Assembly (NCBI GenBank): GCA_002404995.1
Contig: DHKY01000018.1
Coordinates: forward strand, 1-17,045
From: Caryophanales bacterium UBA4682
GTDB taxonomy: Bacteria; Bacillota_I; Bacilli_A; RFN20; CAG-288
Length of the DNA: 17,045 nucleotides
Reading direction: 5' to 3'
The position numbers were made by a program, and so were the translations under genes. Below, piece after piece: positions 1 through 7,260 of the stretch. A model generated the notes under the pieces. It made no database searches and was not told where the DNA came from. It saw nothing but the letters and a program-made list of their open reading frames with translations. The first letter of the stretch is position 1, and the number at the start of each line of letters is the position of its first letter.

Positions 1-23
1 ACACTTAACTGGTACTATCCTAA

Positions 24-251
24 ATGAAAAAAACATCTATGATGGTTCTTTCTACTTTTCTTCTCTTATTGCCTATGAGTATTTGCTCACAGAAGGACAC
101 ATTGTCGACTGATCAGAATATTTCAGTTTATGAGTCACAAAAGAACAGAAATGATGACTGGAGTGTGATTCTTCATAAGGAAGAAAGCTCAATTGACGAA
201 TCGTTTGGCTATGGTTCCAATGAAGACAATTTCCTACAAAAAGAGCTTTAA
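24..251 (+). CDS. Small secreted peptide, unknown function
   Basis: This 75-aa ORF begins with a Lys-Lys pair and a hydrophobic stretch at about residues 6-20 (rich in Leu and Met), which reads as a Sec signal peptide. The Cys at residue 21 follows M-S-I, a poor match to a lipobox, so a lipoprotein is possible but not supported. The remaining 50 or so residues are polar and acidic with no recognised domain. There is no clear ribosome binding site before the ATG. A TAA directly precedes it, so an upstream gene outside the window could be translationally coupled. It ends 21 bp before a fused ABC transporter, the same order (secreted ORF, then transporter) as the pair at 8628-11406. It may be that transporter's substrate or partner; this rests on context only. 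Confidence 0.5.
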   Translation: MKKTSMMVLSTFLLLLPMSICSQKDTLSTDQNISVYESQKNRNDDWSVILHKEESSIDESFGYGSNEDNFLQKEL

Positions 252-272
252 CTTGGAAAACGCGTAAACAGA

Positions 273-2237
273 ATGATTGAAATCAAGGAAATCAAATTTA
301 ACGAATATTCTTCCTTTGTTCTCAATATTCAAAATCTTTGTTTGTCGGATATGGGACTTTTCCTGATTGTGGGAGAAAACGGATCTGGAAAGAGCACGTT
401 TCTCGAGGCTCTTTCTGGTTTGATTAGAGCAGACTCATGTATTCTTTCTATCAATGGACGGGATTTGACAGAAAAGGAATTAATTCGTTTTCAGGAGGAA
501 GGAATTTCTTTTGTCCATCAGTCTTCTTTGGTGTTTGATAATTTGACTTGCCTTGAAAATATTCTTCTTCCTTTCGCTCATCCGGATAAAAAGAAAGCAT
601 TGGCATGTCTTAAGGAAGTCGGATTAATGGATTTTGCTAATCAAAAAGCAAAAGACTTGTCTTCAGGTGAAAGACAGCGCCTTAGTTTCTCACGTGTGCT
701 TTATGAAGAAAAGCCAATTGTTTTGCTTGATGAGGTTACATCGAATCTTGACAAGGTTAGTTCTGAAATACTCGAGAACTGTATTCATGAACTATCAACC
801 CATGCTCTTGTGCTTTTTGCCACGCATGAAAACAGCAATTTAAAGAATAACGCTACTATTCTTCACAGGAAAAAAGGCTCAATTGAAGGAAAACAGAATT
901 TCAAGGGCGGAAAATTTGAGCATGGCAAAGCACTTGAGACCAAAAAATATAAATTTGGGCATCAAATCCAAAGAGGATTCCGCCGGAATTTAGCTTACTA
1001 TCTTACACTTGGGATAGTTGCGTTTCTGCTCTTCTTCATTGGTGGAATCTTGAATGCGTTTCAGGATTCCCTTGGCTATGCCGGGGTTAATCCAAATAGG
1101 AAAAATGTACAAGAGAAAATATATCTTGAAAATGCTTCTGCTTTCTTTTATTATGGGAAGGAACAACTTGAGCTTAAAGAAACAGAGTTCTTCTACGGAC
1201 AACATTACTCTATTACCTCGATTCAACCAGATATCGGAGAATCTCTTTATGACTTTGCGTATATTCCATCAACATCTAGTTTTGAAAAATACAATATTTC
1301 ATTGGCAATGACGGATCAGGGTTCACCTCTCGGGCGGTATCCTGTTTCTTCTTCAGAAGCAAGGATTTCAGATTATTGCTTCCAGGTTTATTCAAAGAAA
1401 AATCCTTCCTTGAATTCTTCTGAGATTTTCAATTCCATCACTGGAAAACTTCGCCAGAATACAAGGAGGAGTGATACCGATAAAGTCACGATTGTCGGTG
1501 TGTACAAAGGACTAGAGTGGACAAAAGAAGATGCAGTAGCAAAAAAGAGGATTGAAAACGGATATCCGTTAGATACGGATGCCGGGACGTTTTACTATTT
1601 TCTTCAGGATACTGTAGTTGGCATTGCAGATTCCAATAAAGAAAATAATAATGAATACGCGTATTTCTTGTTGAATACGGAAAGAAACCGCAAATTCAGG
1701 AAAGGACATAGGAATCAGGTTCATATCTATAATTATCAAACACAATTTGATGATTATGGCTCTTTGATTCTGCCAGTTACGGAAGATGGATACCCCGCCT
1801 ATAAGAAAACGGAATGGCTTGCAAATGCTGCCATGTTTGGAAAACCAATCTTCTTTGCCGGTTTTATTCTTCCTTTCGTCTTCCTGATTGCTTTTTTCTT
1901 CCATAACAAGAAAAAATATCTCTTGTTGAGAAGTATGGGATATAAAAGAAATTCTTTACTGAAGGAAGACTGTATTCTTCATGGCATTGTTCTTCTGCTC
2001 AGTTCCCTTCTTTCATTTGGTGTTTCCGAACTTGTCCTATGGATTGCTAATTATTCTTTTTCATTGAGCATTTCTGGAATTCATTCGGGAATTAATTGCT
2101 TTGCTCATTCGTACACTCTGCCTCTGATATCCGTAGCTTATGTGTTTGCTTTTGTTATTGTCTTTTTCTTCTTTGCCTACTTCCTTTTACTTAAGAAAAA
2201 TAGGACAAAACAAGCAAATGAGTTAAAGATAAAATAA
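273..2237 (+). CDS. MacB-like fused ABC transporter (ATPase + FtsX-type permease)
   Basis: A single 654-aa chain combines an N-terminal ABC ATPase with a permease. Visible ATPase motifs are Walker A GENGSGKST (34-42), Q-loop Gln83, signature LSSGE (129-133), Walker B IVLLDE (149-154), D-loop SNLD (157-160) and switch His185. A Lys/Gly-rich linker leads to a first membrane segment (about 240-260), a large extracytoplasmic region (about 265-515), and three C-terminal membrane segments (about 520-545, 570-595, 614-640). After the second segment comes the FtsX-family-like stretch KKYLLLRSMGYKR. This four-helix topology with a large outer domain is that of MacB/LolCDE-type (type VII) transporters, which usually act mechanically on substrates outside the membrane. 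It likely works as a homodimer. The order ATPase-then-permease matches MacB. A 21-bp gap separates it from the secreted ORF upstream; the ribosome binding site is weak. Substrate unknown; a paralogue lies at 8628-10580. Confidence 0.85.
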   Translation: MIEIKEIKFNEYSSFVLNIQNLCLSDMGLFLIVGENGSGKSTFLEALSGLIRADSCILSINGRDLTEKELIRFQEEGISFVHQSSLVFDNLTCLENILLPFAHPDKKKALACLKEVGLMDFANQKAKDLSSGERQRLSFSRVLYEEKPIVLLDEVTSNLDKVSSEILENCIHELSTHALVLFATHENSNLKNNATILHRKKGSIEGKQNFKGGKFEHGKALETKKYKFGHQIQRGFRRNLAYYLTLGIVAFLLFFIGGILNAFQDSLGYAGVNPNRKNVQEKIYLENASAFFYYGKEQLELKETEFFYGQHYSITSIQPDIGESLYDFAYIPSTSSFEKYNISLAMTDQGSPLGRYPVSSSEARISDYCFQVYSKKNPSLNSSEIFNSITGKLRQNTRRSDTDKVTIVGVYKGLEWTKEDAVAKKRIENGYPLDTDAGTFYYFLQDTVVGIADSNKENNNEYAYFLLNTERNRKFRKGHRNQVHIYNYQTQFDDYGSLILPVTEDGYPAYKKTEWLANAAMFGKPIFFAGFILPFVFLIAFFFHNKKKYLLLRSMGYKRNSLLKEDCILHGIVLLLSSLLSFGVSELVLWIANYSFSLSISGIHSGINCFAHSYTLPLISVAYVFAFVIVFFFFAYFLLLKKNRTKQANELKIK

Positions 2238-2480
2238 CAACTAGAAAACCAGGAAACGCAAAGAGGATGCTTTGGTTCCTTTCTATCATATTTCATATCT
2301 TTCGGGATACAAAAACGTTGATATCAGTTTCTAAATAATCCAAAAGAAATAAAGGACAAAGGTGCACGTTATTGCCTGCGTTTCAGAAAATACGAATAAG
2401 AACTTTTGTCTTTGCTAGTTTCTTTACTATAATATTAGGGAAGCGGGAATTACCTGTTTCTTATCACGGAGGATTAGATT
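2238..2480. other. Intergenic region without a recognised gene
   Basis: This 243-bp stretch separates the ABC transporter from the next gene. I see no convincing U-tailed terminator for the transporter. Its right end carries the promoter and ribosome binding site of the 2481 gene. An exact 8-nt inverted pair, GAAACGCA (2253-2260) and TGCGTTTC (2377-2384), is present but too far apart to interpret. Confidence 0.5.
2406..2433 (+). promoter_or_regulatory. Sigma-A promoter of the 76-aa gene
   Basis: A perfect -10 TATAAT (2428-2433) lies 16 bp downstream of TTGTCT (2406-2411). A good ribosome binding site GGAGG (2469-2473) follows, 7 bp before the ATG at 2481. Confidence 0.65.
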
Positions 2481-2711
2481 ATGACTAAAGGAAACGTTGT
2501 TAGGACGAAAGGTGGCAAAGTACTTGTTCTCGCAGATAACAAATACTATATTGTCAAAGGAAATGGAGAGCTCGGATCTGAGATTGAGTTCGATGAACAG
2601 AAATCCCTTCCGATGCCTTCTTATCTCTTTGCAATTGCAACGAGGGAAGAAGAAAACCTCGACGATACGCTGGACTTCATCCAGACGCAGTGGTTCAACA
2701 ACAAGAAGTAG
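2481..2711 (+). CDS. Small protein, possible RsgI N-terminal-like domain
   Basis: This 76-aa protein has no signal peptide or membrane segment. Its first 37 residues (a Lys/Gly-rich, beta-forming stretch running to GSEIEF) resemble in style the small N-terminal beta domain of RsgI-type anti-sigma factors, where short strands end in a G-x-E-I motif. RsgI proteins normally continue into a membrane helix, which is absent here. The second half is acidic (EEENLDD) and probably helical. It is a monocistronic unit with its own promoter, a GGAGG site and an immediate terminator, so it is a real expressed gene. The domain resemblance is by eye only. Confidence 0.7.
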   Translation: MTKGNVVRTKGGKVLVLADNKYYIVKGNGELGSEIEFDEQKSLPMPSYLFAIATREEENLDDTLDFIQTQWFNNKK

Positions 2712-2715
2712 AACA

Positions 2716-2745
2716 GAAAAGAGGCAGTTTGCCTCTTTTCTTTTT
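2716..2745 (+). terminator. Rho-independent terminator of the 76-aa gene
   Basis: A perfect 11-bp stem (2716-2726 with 2730-2740) with a 3-nt loop is followed by five T. It starts 5 bp after the stop codon. The stem core AAAGAGGCAG recurs in the terminator at 6737-6771. Confidence 0.9.
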
Positions 2746-2770
2746 CCTTCTTCCTCTGCTTGGATATAAT
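2742..2770 (+). promoter_or_regulatory. Weak candidate promoter for the membrane protein-ung unit
   Basis: A perfect TATAAT (2765-2770) lies 22 bp before the ATG at 2792. The -35 at the right spacing (TTTTCC, 2742-2747) matches only half of the consensus and overlaps the T-run of the preceding terminator. Confidence 0.45.
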
Positions 2771-2791
2771 GAAAGCAGTGAGGAGAGAAAC

Positions 2792-3040
2792 ATGAAATTC
2801 AGATTACAGGAACATCCTTCTGTCTGGGCGTTTCTTGGCGCCTTGGTTTTATTCGCTGCTTCTTTTGCATTAGCCTATATTTATGATTGGAAGATTTATG
2901 CGGTGATACCGATTCCCTTAGCTGGTATTGCGGTGATTGTCTTAGGATATTCTTTGATTAAGGACATTCTGGATTTTGAAAAGAAAAAGAATGAGCTTGA
3001 ATCAAAAGAAGAGGAAAAACATGACGAAGGAAGAAATTAA
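2792..3040 (+). CDS. Small two-helix membrane protein
   Basis: An 82-aa protein with two membrane segments (about residues 12-31 and 36-57) and a charged C-terminal tail rich in Lys and Glu, probably a cytoplasmic coiled helix. The start at 2792 is preferred over an in-frame ATG at 2690, because the longer version would overlap the upstream gene and read through its terminator. GAGGAG at 2780-2785 sits at proper ribosome binding distance before 2792. The last 20 bp overlap the start of the uracil-DNA glycosylase gene, implying co-translation. No family is recognised. Confidence 0.75.
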   Translation: MKFRLQEHPSVWAFLGALVLFAASFALAYIYDWKIYAVIPIPLAGIAVIVLGYSLIKDILDFEKKKNELESKEEEKHDEGRN

Positions 3041-3719
3041 AAACAGTCTGAGCTTGTTTCCAGGAGAATGGGATAAGCTTCTTCAACAGGAAAAGGAAAA
3101 GCCTTACTACCAGGAACTGGTCGAACGTGTGAGTGAACTCTATAGGACAGAAACTGTGTTTCCACCATTTAACAAGGTTTTCCATGCTTTAGAACTGACT
3201 TCGCCGAGCAATATCCGCTGCGTTATCATCGGACAGGATCCTTACTATAATCCAGGACAGGCGAATGGACTTGCTTTCTCAGTGAATCCTGAGACTCCAC
3301 TTCCGAAATCCTTGATTAATATTTATAAAGAACTCTTCTATGAATTCGGATATCCGATCCCCCAAAACGGCTGTCTGGATGATTGGGCAAAGCAGGGTGT
3401 TTTGCTTCTCAATGCTTCTTTGACTGTCACAGAAGGAGAGCCGAACAGCCATTCCAGGCTTGGTTGGCAGACTTTTACCGACGATAGGATCAAGAGGATT
3501 GATACTTTTGATAAACCGATCGTCTATCTTCTTTGGGGAAAGTATGCACAGAGCAAAGCAGAAAGGATCAAGAATCCTAAAGCCTGTATTATTAAGACTA
3601 GCCATCCTTCTCCTTTGTCTGCAAACCGTGGCTTCTTCTGCTCGGACTGCTTTAAGAAGTGCAACAAGTATTTGAAGGAAAATGGAGCCGGTGAAATCGA
3701 TTTCCAAATCAAAGATTAG
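3021..3719 (+). CDS. ung: Uracil-DNA glycosylase (family 1)
   Basis: This 232-aa enzyme removes uracil from DNA, the first step of base excision repair, in the cytoplasm. Family 1 motifs are all in place: GQDPY (71-75) with the catalytic Asp73, the uracil-selecting Asn131 in LLLNASLTV, and the HPSPLSA loop (195-201) with catalytic His195. Length matches the family (about 220-230 aa). The ATG at 3021 is chosen over an upstream in-frame ATG at 2976 because it has GAGGAA 5 bp ahead and the sequence after it aligns with the usual N-terminus. The gene overlaps the membrane protein before it by 20 bp. One oddity: the residue after GQDPY is Tyr76, where the family nearly always has His. No hairpin terminator is obvious after the stop. 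Confidence 0.96.
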   Translation: MTKEEIKNSLSLFPGEWDKLLQQEKEKPYYQELVERVSELYRTETVFPPFNKVFHALELTSPSNIRCVIIGQDPYYNPGQANGLAFSVNPETPLPKSLINIYKELFYEFGYPIPQNGCLDDWAKQGVLLLNASLTVTEGEPNSHSRLGWQTFTDDRIKRIDTFDKPIVYLLWGKYAQSKAERIKNPKACIIKTSHPSPLSANRGFFCSDCFKKCNKYLKENGAGEIDFQIKD

Positions 3720-3761
3720 CCTTTTTTCACGTGTTTTCTCTTTTGGTAGCCCTTTTTAGAG

Positions 3762-3790
3762 TAGAAAACCACAAGAGATAACCTTATAAT
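3762..3790 (+). promoter_or_regulatory. Candidate promoter of the 3834-galM-psuG unit
   Basis: A perfect -10 TATAAT (3785-3790) is spaced 17 bp from TAGAAA (3762-3767), a 4 of 6 match to the -35. Transcription would begin near 3797, ahead of the GCGAGGT ribosome binding site (3818-3824). Confidence 0.6.
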
Positions 3791-3833
3791 AGATGTAGTT
3801 GTGTGTTGTTCATCAAAGCGAGGTACCATTGTT

Positions 3834-4835
3834 ATGACAGATGAAGAATTATTAGCGAAGATTCAGGAAGAAGCAGATAAGACTGCCGATAATTTTGTAT
3901 TCAAGAAACATGCGAAGAGGGATTTGATCTATAAGGAAGAACAGACTGATGGAACTACGATCTGCTATGTCCTTGGATCCGATAGGCCGCTTCTTGTTTA
4001 TCGTATCTTTGTCCTTGATAAAGAGGGAAATGTCAAGGAAAATCCAGACATCCAGAATGCCGTCAATCTTACGCATCATTTCAATAGCGACATCAAGCCG
4101 ACTAGGAAACTTGTTCCGCCGGCTATTGAAGAGAGCAACGAATACGAGATTCTCTTAGAAAACCGTCTTCCGGATAACGGAGTTGAAATCAAACTGAAAT
4201 CCACGACTGGACGCAATGTTACGATGGTCGAAAGGTATCGTTATTTCGATTATGTCAGCCGTGTCTTCTTCGTCGCCTGCGTTGCCACTTCTTTTGCTGG
4301 ACAGTATCTGTTCTCTGTTACTCCGGATAGCAAGCATATCCGTCTGATTATCGATAACGAAGGCAAGCTCCGTGATCGTGTCAATAGGATTACCGAGCTT
4401 CTTCAGGCCCGTGTTCTTCCTTCCTATCGTACTATTGCCGATGGTGCCAAGGCTTTGACGGATCATGATACCCGTGGACGTGTCACCTTCAACCAGCAGG
4501 ATGGAACGAAGGTCGATTATGTTTCCAACTTCTGCTATGACGATCTAGAAAGCGGAAACCGTTTTGCTTTCTTTGTCCAGGAGAAAGATCCAAAACAAGG
4601 ATTAAGGTTTATCCAGGATGTCGTGACTGGACGTCTCTCCTTATCCCAGGCTTGGGATGATTCCCAAAAAGCCGCTGCCGAAAAAGTCCAGCAGTACAGG
4701 AAAGACAAACCGGAAGAGTTCAACAACAAGATCTGCAATTTCTTTGCGGATTCCCTTGATCTCCGTTATAAAGCCTTCAAGGATGGCAAGCTGACGGCAG
4801 AAGCTGTCCGTCCAGCTGAATCCGAAACAAAATAA
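3834..4835 (+). CDS. Conserved-looking protein of unknown function
   Basis: A 333-aa protein I do not recognise. The ATG at 3834 is chosen because GAGGT lies 10 bp ahead; an in-frame GTG at 3801 would sit almost on the predicted transcription start. It has no signal peptide. One moderately hydrophobic stretch (roughly residues 143-162, containing FFVACVATSFAGQYLF) is too polar at its edges to call a membrane helix with confidence. The C-terminal third (from about residue 270) is Lys/Glu/Gln-rich and probably helical. It is the first gene of a unit with galM and psuG (12-bp gaps), and its codon use resembles theirs. The context suggests a cytoplasmic protein of core rather than mobile origin, but gives no function. 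Confidence 0.85.
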   Translation: MTDEELLAKIQEEADKTADNFVFKKHAKRDLIYKEEQTDGTTICYVLGSDRPLLVYRIFVLDKEGNVKENPDIQNAVNLTHHFNSDIKPTRKLVPPAIEESNEYEILLENRLPDNGVEIKLKSTTGRNVTMVERYRYFDYVSRVFFVACVATSFAGQYLFSVTPDSKHIRLIIDNEGKLRDRVNRITELLQARVLPSYRTIADGAKALTDHDTRGRVTFNQQDGTKVDYVSNFCYDDLESGNRFAFFVQEKDPKQGLRFIQDVVTGRLSLSQAWDDSQKAAAEKVQQYRKDKPEEFNNKICNFFADSLDLRYKAFKDGKLTAEAVRPAESETK

Positions 4836-4847
4836 CAGGCACAGAAG

Positions 4848-5813
4848 ATGAACAACCGGTTCTTTCAGCTTGATAACGGTAACGGACTTACAGGAACATT
4901 CTCTTCCTTTGGTGCCGGTGTCCGTTCTTTGATGCTTAAAGGCAGACCGCTTATTCTGACAATCAAAGACGATGAGGTTTATTTCACTCAGAGTCAGTTC
5001 TATGGAAAGACGCTGGGTCGCGTTGCTGGGCGTGTTCCGGATGAAATTTTGATTGGCGGAAAATATTATGCTCTCCCCGGAGATGATCAGAATATCTGTC
5101 TGCATGCCGGTTATACCTCTTCTCTTTCCTTTAAGGAATTCAAAGGAGAGGAATTCGAAAATGAAGAGGAAAAGGGTGTCGTCTTTACCTATCTATCCAA
5201 TGATGGTGAGAACGGCTTTCCTGGAAATCTCCTTGTCCATGTCTACTATTCTTTCCTGAAAAACGGAAAAAACGATTTCCGTATCCGTTTGGATGCTGTT
5301 TCCGATAAAGATACCTTGGTTTCCTTGTCGAACCATAGGTATTGGCTCTTCCCGGATAGCGAGGATGTATCTTCCTATCATCTGCAGGTCAAGGCAAAGA
5401 AAATCGGACGTTTCAGGAAGGGAACCGAACTCGTTGTAGGAAGGGATGAAATTCCATTTTATCTGGACTTCAACGAAAATCCGAATCTCGGACAGAAGCT
5501 GGATGAAAGGAAAAAGAAAATTCCGGAAATCGGAACCTTGGATCATACCTATCTTCTGAAAGAAGGCGATGACCGTATTGTTGTCGAAGACGAACATTAT
5601 CGCTTGAAAGTCGATACGGATTTTGAAGCGGTCAATTTCTATGTCGATACTTCTCATACCCCGATTGAATTCTCAAACAACGAGAACTTACGGACCAAAG
5701 ACCGCCGGGGCATTGCAATTGAGCCGGAGACTTTCCCGCTCAGGTCGAATCTTGTTTTAGCGAAAGGTAAACTCTACTCACACGAAAGGGTTTATCATAT
5801 TGAAGAAAAATAA
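4848..5813 (+). CDS. galM: Aldose 1-epimerase (galactose mutarotase family)
   Basis: This 321-aa protein belongs to the aldose 1-epimerase family, which interconverts alpha and beta anomers of hexoses in the cytoplasm. Family landmarks are in order: GRVAGR (57-62), LHAG with His86, SNHRYW with the likely catalytic acid His163, LDHTY with Asp232, and IAIEPE with the likely catalytic base Glu292. Several motifs are variants: classical GalM has NR instead of the second GR, LHGG rather than LHAG, and NHSYFNL rather than NHRYWLF. The preferred sugar may therefore differ from galactose. It starts 12 bp after the preceding stop with only a weak ribosome binding site (AGAAG), so translation may depend on the upstream gene. 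psuG follows 12 bp later. Confidence 0.88.
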   Translation: MNNRFFQLDNGNGLTGTFSSFGAGVRSLMLKGRPLILTIKDDEVYFTQSQFYGKTLGRVAGRVPDEILIGGKYYALPGDDQNICLHAGYTSSLSFKEFKGEEFENEEEKGVVFTYLSNDGENGFPGNLLVHVYYSFLKNGKNDFRIRLDAVSDKDTLVSLSNHRYWLFPDSEDVSSYHLQVKAKKIGRFRKGTELVVGRDEIPFYLDFNENPNLGQKLDERKKKIPEIGTLDHTYLLKEGDDRIVVEDEHYRLKVDTDFEAVNFYVDTSHTPIEFSNNENLRTKDRRGIAIEPETFPLRSNLVLAKGKLYSHERVYHIEEK

Positions 5814-5825
5814 GGAGAACCGAAA

Positions 5826-6731
5826 ATGAAAATCGAAGAGATGATGAAGCAGATTCCGGATCTTTCTTCCCGTCCGGCTGTTGCTCTTGAAACAACGGTC
5901 TTGACTCATGGAAGGCCCTATCCGCAGAATGTCGAATGTGCTCTGAAATGCGAAGAGGAAATTCGCCGTGCCGGCGGTGAACCGTATACGATCGGTATTA
6001 TCAATGGGCAGATCAAGATTGGTCTTACCAAGGATGAAATCGAATACTTAGGAAAGACGAGGAATGCCGTCAAGGTCTCTCGCCGTGATCTTCCTTATGT
6101 CATTGAAAAAGGACTCAATGGCTCGACGACTGTCGCTGCTACGATGATCTTAGCCAAACTAGCCCATATCCGTGTCTTCTCCACTGGCGGCATTGGTGGT
6201 GTCCATCGCGGATTCAATGAAACCAGGGATGTTTCTGCTGACTTGGAGGAATTCTCGAAGACCGATGTCAATGTTATCTGCGCCGGTCCGAAGGCAATCC
6301 TTGATATCCCTCGTACACTTGAATACTTAGAGACGAAAGGCATTCCGGTCATCGGTTATAAGACCGATAAGAGGCCTCTCTTCTATACTTCCACCAGCAA
6401 GTATCCGCTTGATATCCATGCGGATAGTGCAGAGGAGCTTGCCCGTATCCTTCATACTTCCGATGTCTTAGGACTTAAGCAGGGTTCCTTGATTGTCAAT
6501 CCTTGCCCGGAGAAGTATTCACTAGATGCCGATAGGATGGAAGGCAAGATTGAAGAAGCCCTTGCTAGGATGGAAAAAGACCACATCACTGGCAAGAAGG
6601 TCACTCCTTATCTCTTATCCAAACTTGTCGGACTTACTGGCGGCAAATCTCTTGAAACCAATAGGGCTCTCATTGAGAATAATGCCTATGTCGGTGGTTT
6701 GCTTGCCAAAGCACTTCTTGAATTAAAGTAA
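5826..6731 (+). CDS. psuG: Pseudouridine-5'-phosphate glycosidase
   Basis: A 301-aa enzyme that reversibly splits pseudouridine 5'-phosphate into uracil and ribose 5-phosphate, for recycling modified RNA nucleosides. It aligns across its length with E. coli PsuG (YeiN) from memory: LETTVLTHGRPYPQN (Glu22), VKVSRRDLP (Lys83), the FSTGGIGGVHRG core, DVSADL (Asp139, metal), and CAGPKAILDI, whose Lys156 corresponds to the Schiff-base Lys166 of E. coli. All key residues are present, so it should be active. It has a GGAGA site and sits 12 bp after galM; a terminator follows 6 bp after the stop. The usual partner, pseudouridine kinase PsuK, is not in this window. Confidence 0.95.
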   Translation: MKIEEMMKQIPDLSSRPAVALETTVLTHGRPYPQNVECALKCEEEIRRAGGEPYTIGIINGQIKIGLTKDEIEYLGKTRNAVKVSRRDLPYVIEKGLNGSTTVAATMILAKLAHIRVFSTGGIGGVHRGFNETRDVSADLEEFSKTDVNVICAGPKAILDIPRTLEYLETKGIPVIGYKTDKRPLFYTSTSKYPLDIHADSAEELARILHTSDVLGLKQGSLIVNPCPEKYSLDADRMEGKIEEALARMEKDHITGKKVTPYLLSKLVGLTGGKSLETNRALIENNAYVGGLLAKALLELK

Positions 6732-6736
6732 GATTA

Positions 6737-6771
6737 AAAGAGGCAGCCTCTGAGAAGAAGCTGCCTTTTTT
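6737..6771 (+). terminator. Terminator of the 3834-galM-psuG unit
   Basis: The stem AGGCAGC (6741-6747) pairs with GCTGCCT (6760-6766) around a 12-nt loop and is extended by A-U pairs into the T-run (6767-6771). The flanking A-run on the left means it may work on both strands, ending the convergent minus-strand ABC gene before the intron separated them. Confidence 0.85.
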
Positions 6772-7260
6772 GAGTATGATGGGCATGCCATTGTTCTATG
6801 GTGAAAGTCCCAATAGGCGTAGTTGTCGACGAACTATATAGCGACTCACAAAGCGTAGACCGGTGACGGAGCGTGAAAAGAAGTGATAGCGAAATCGTAG
6901 CCTCACGGACAGAAACGTGATATTAAGGCGTTGTGGATGGGCTAGTTGGCTCAAAGCAACAAACCCAAAAGACAAACGTAACTCCACGATGTAAATCACG
7001 GAGGTAGACGAGGAAAGAGCAATGACTTATCCCATGAGGCCTCACACAGGGTAGCACCTAGAAAATCGAAGTGTGAGGAGTCAGCAGAGGCCATAGTACC
7101 TGGAAGCAGGGAAGGACCAAACAATCCGATGTGTCGATTTAAATGTATGTTCTATGTGATAATCCGACACTGCGTCTCAGCTAAGGTGTATCCTTGGAGG
7201 AGATGATAAGAAACGTAGGAAGATTCACAGGGAAGCGGAAAGGAGAAAAGACAGCAAACT

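Noticed and set aside
1569..1904. Minus-strand ORF inside the first ABC transporter
   Set aside because: It is a shadow frame of a well-supported gene, with no ribosome binding site or recognisable product.
2690..2791. Longer N-terminus for the small membrane protein
   Set aside because: It would overlap the preceding gene, cross its terminator and translate low-complexity T-rich DNA; the ATG at 2792 has a good ribosome binding site.
2976..3020. Longer N-terminus for uracil-DNA glycosylase
   Set aside because: The extension is only Lys/Arg-rich out-of-frame sequence of the upstream gene; the ATG at 3021 fits the family start.
3720..3761. Terminator after uracil-DNA glycosylase
   Set aside because: There are T-runs and a CACGTG palindrome but no stable stem leading into a T-run.
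3801..3833. GTG start for the 333-aa protein
   Set aside because: It lies about 10 bp from the -10 box, leaving no room for a ribosome binding site; the ATG at 3834 has one.
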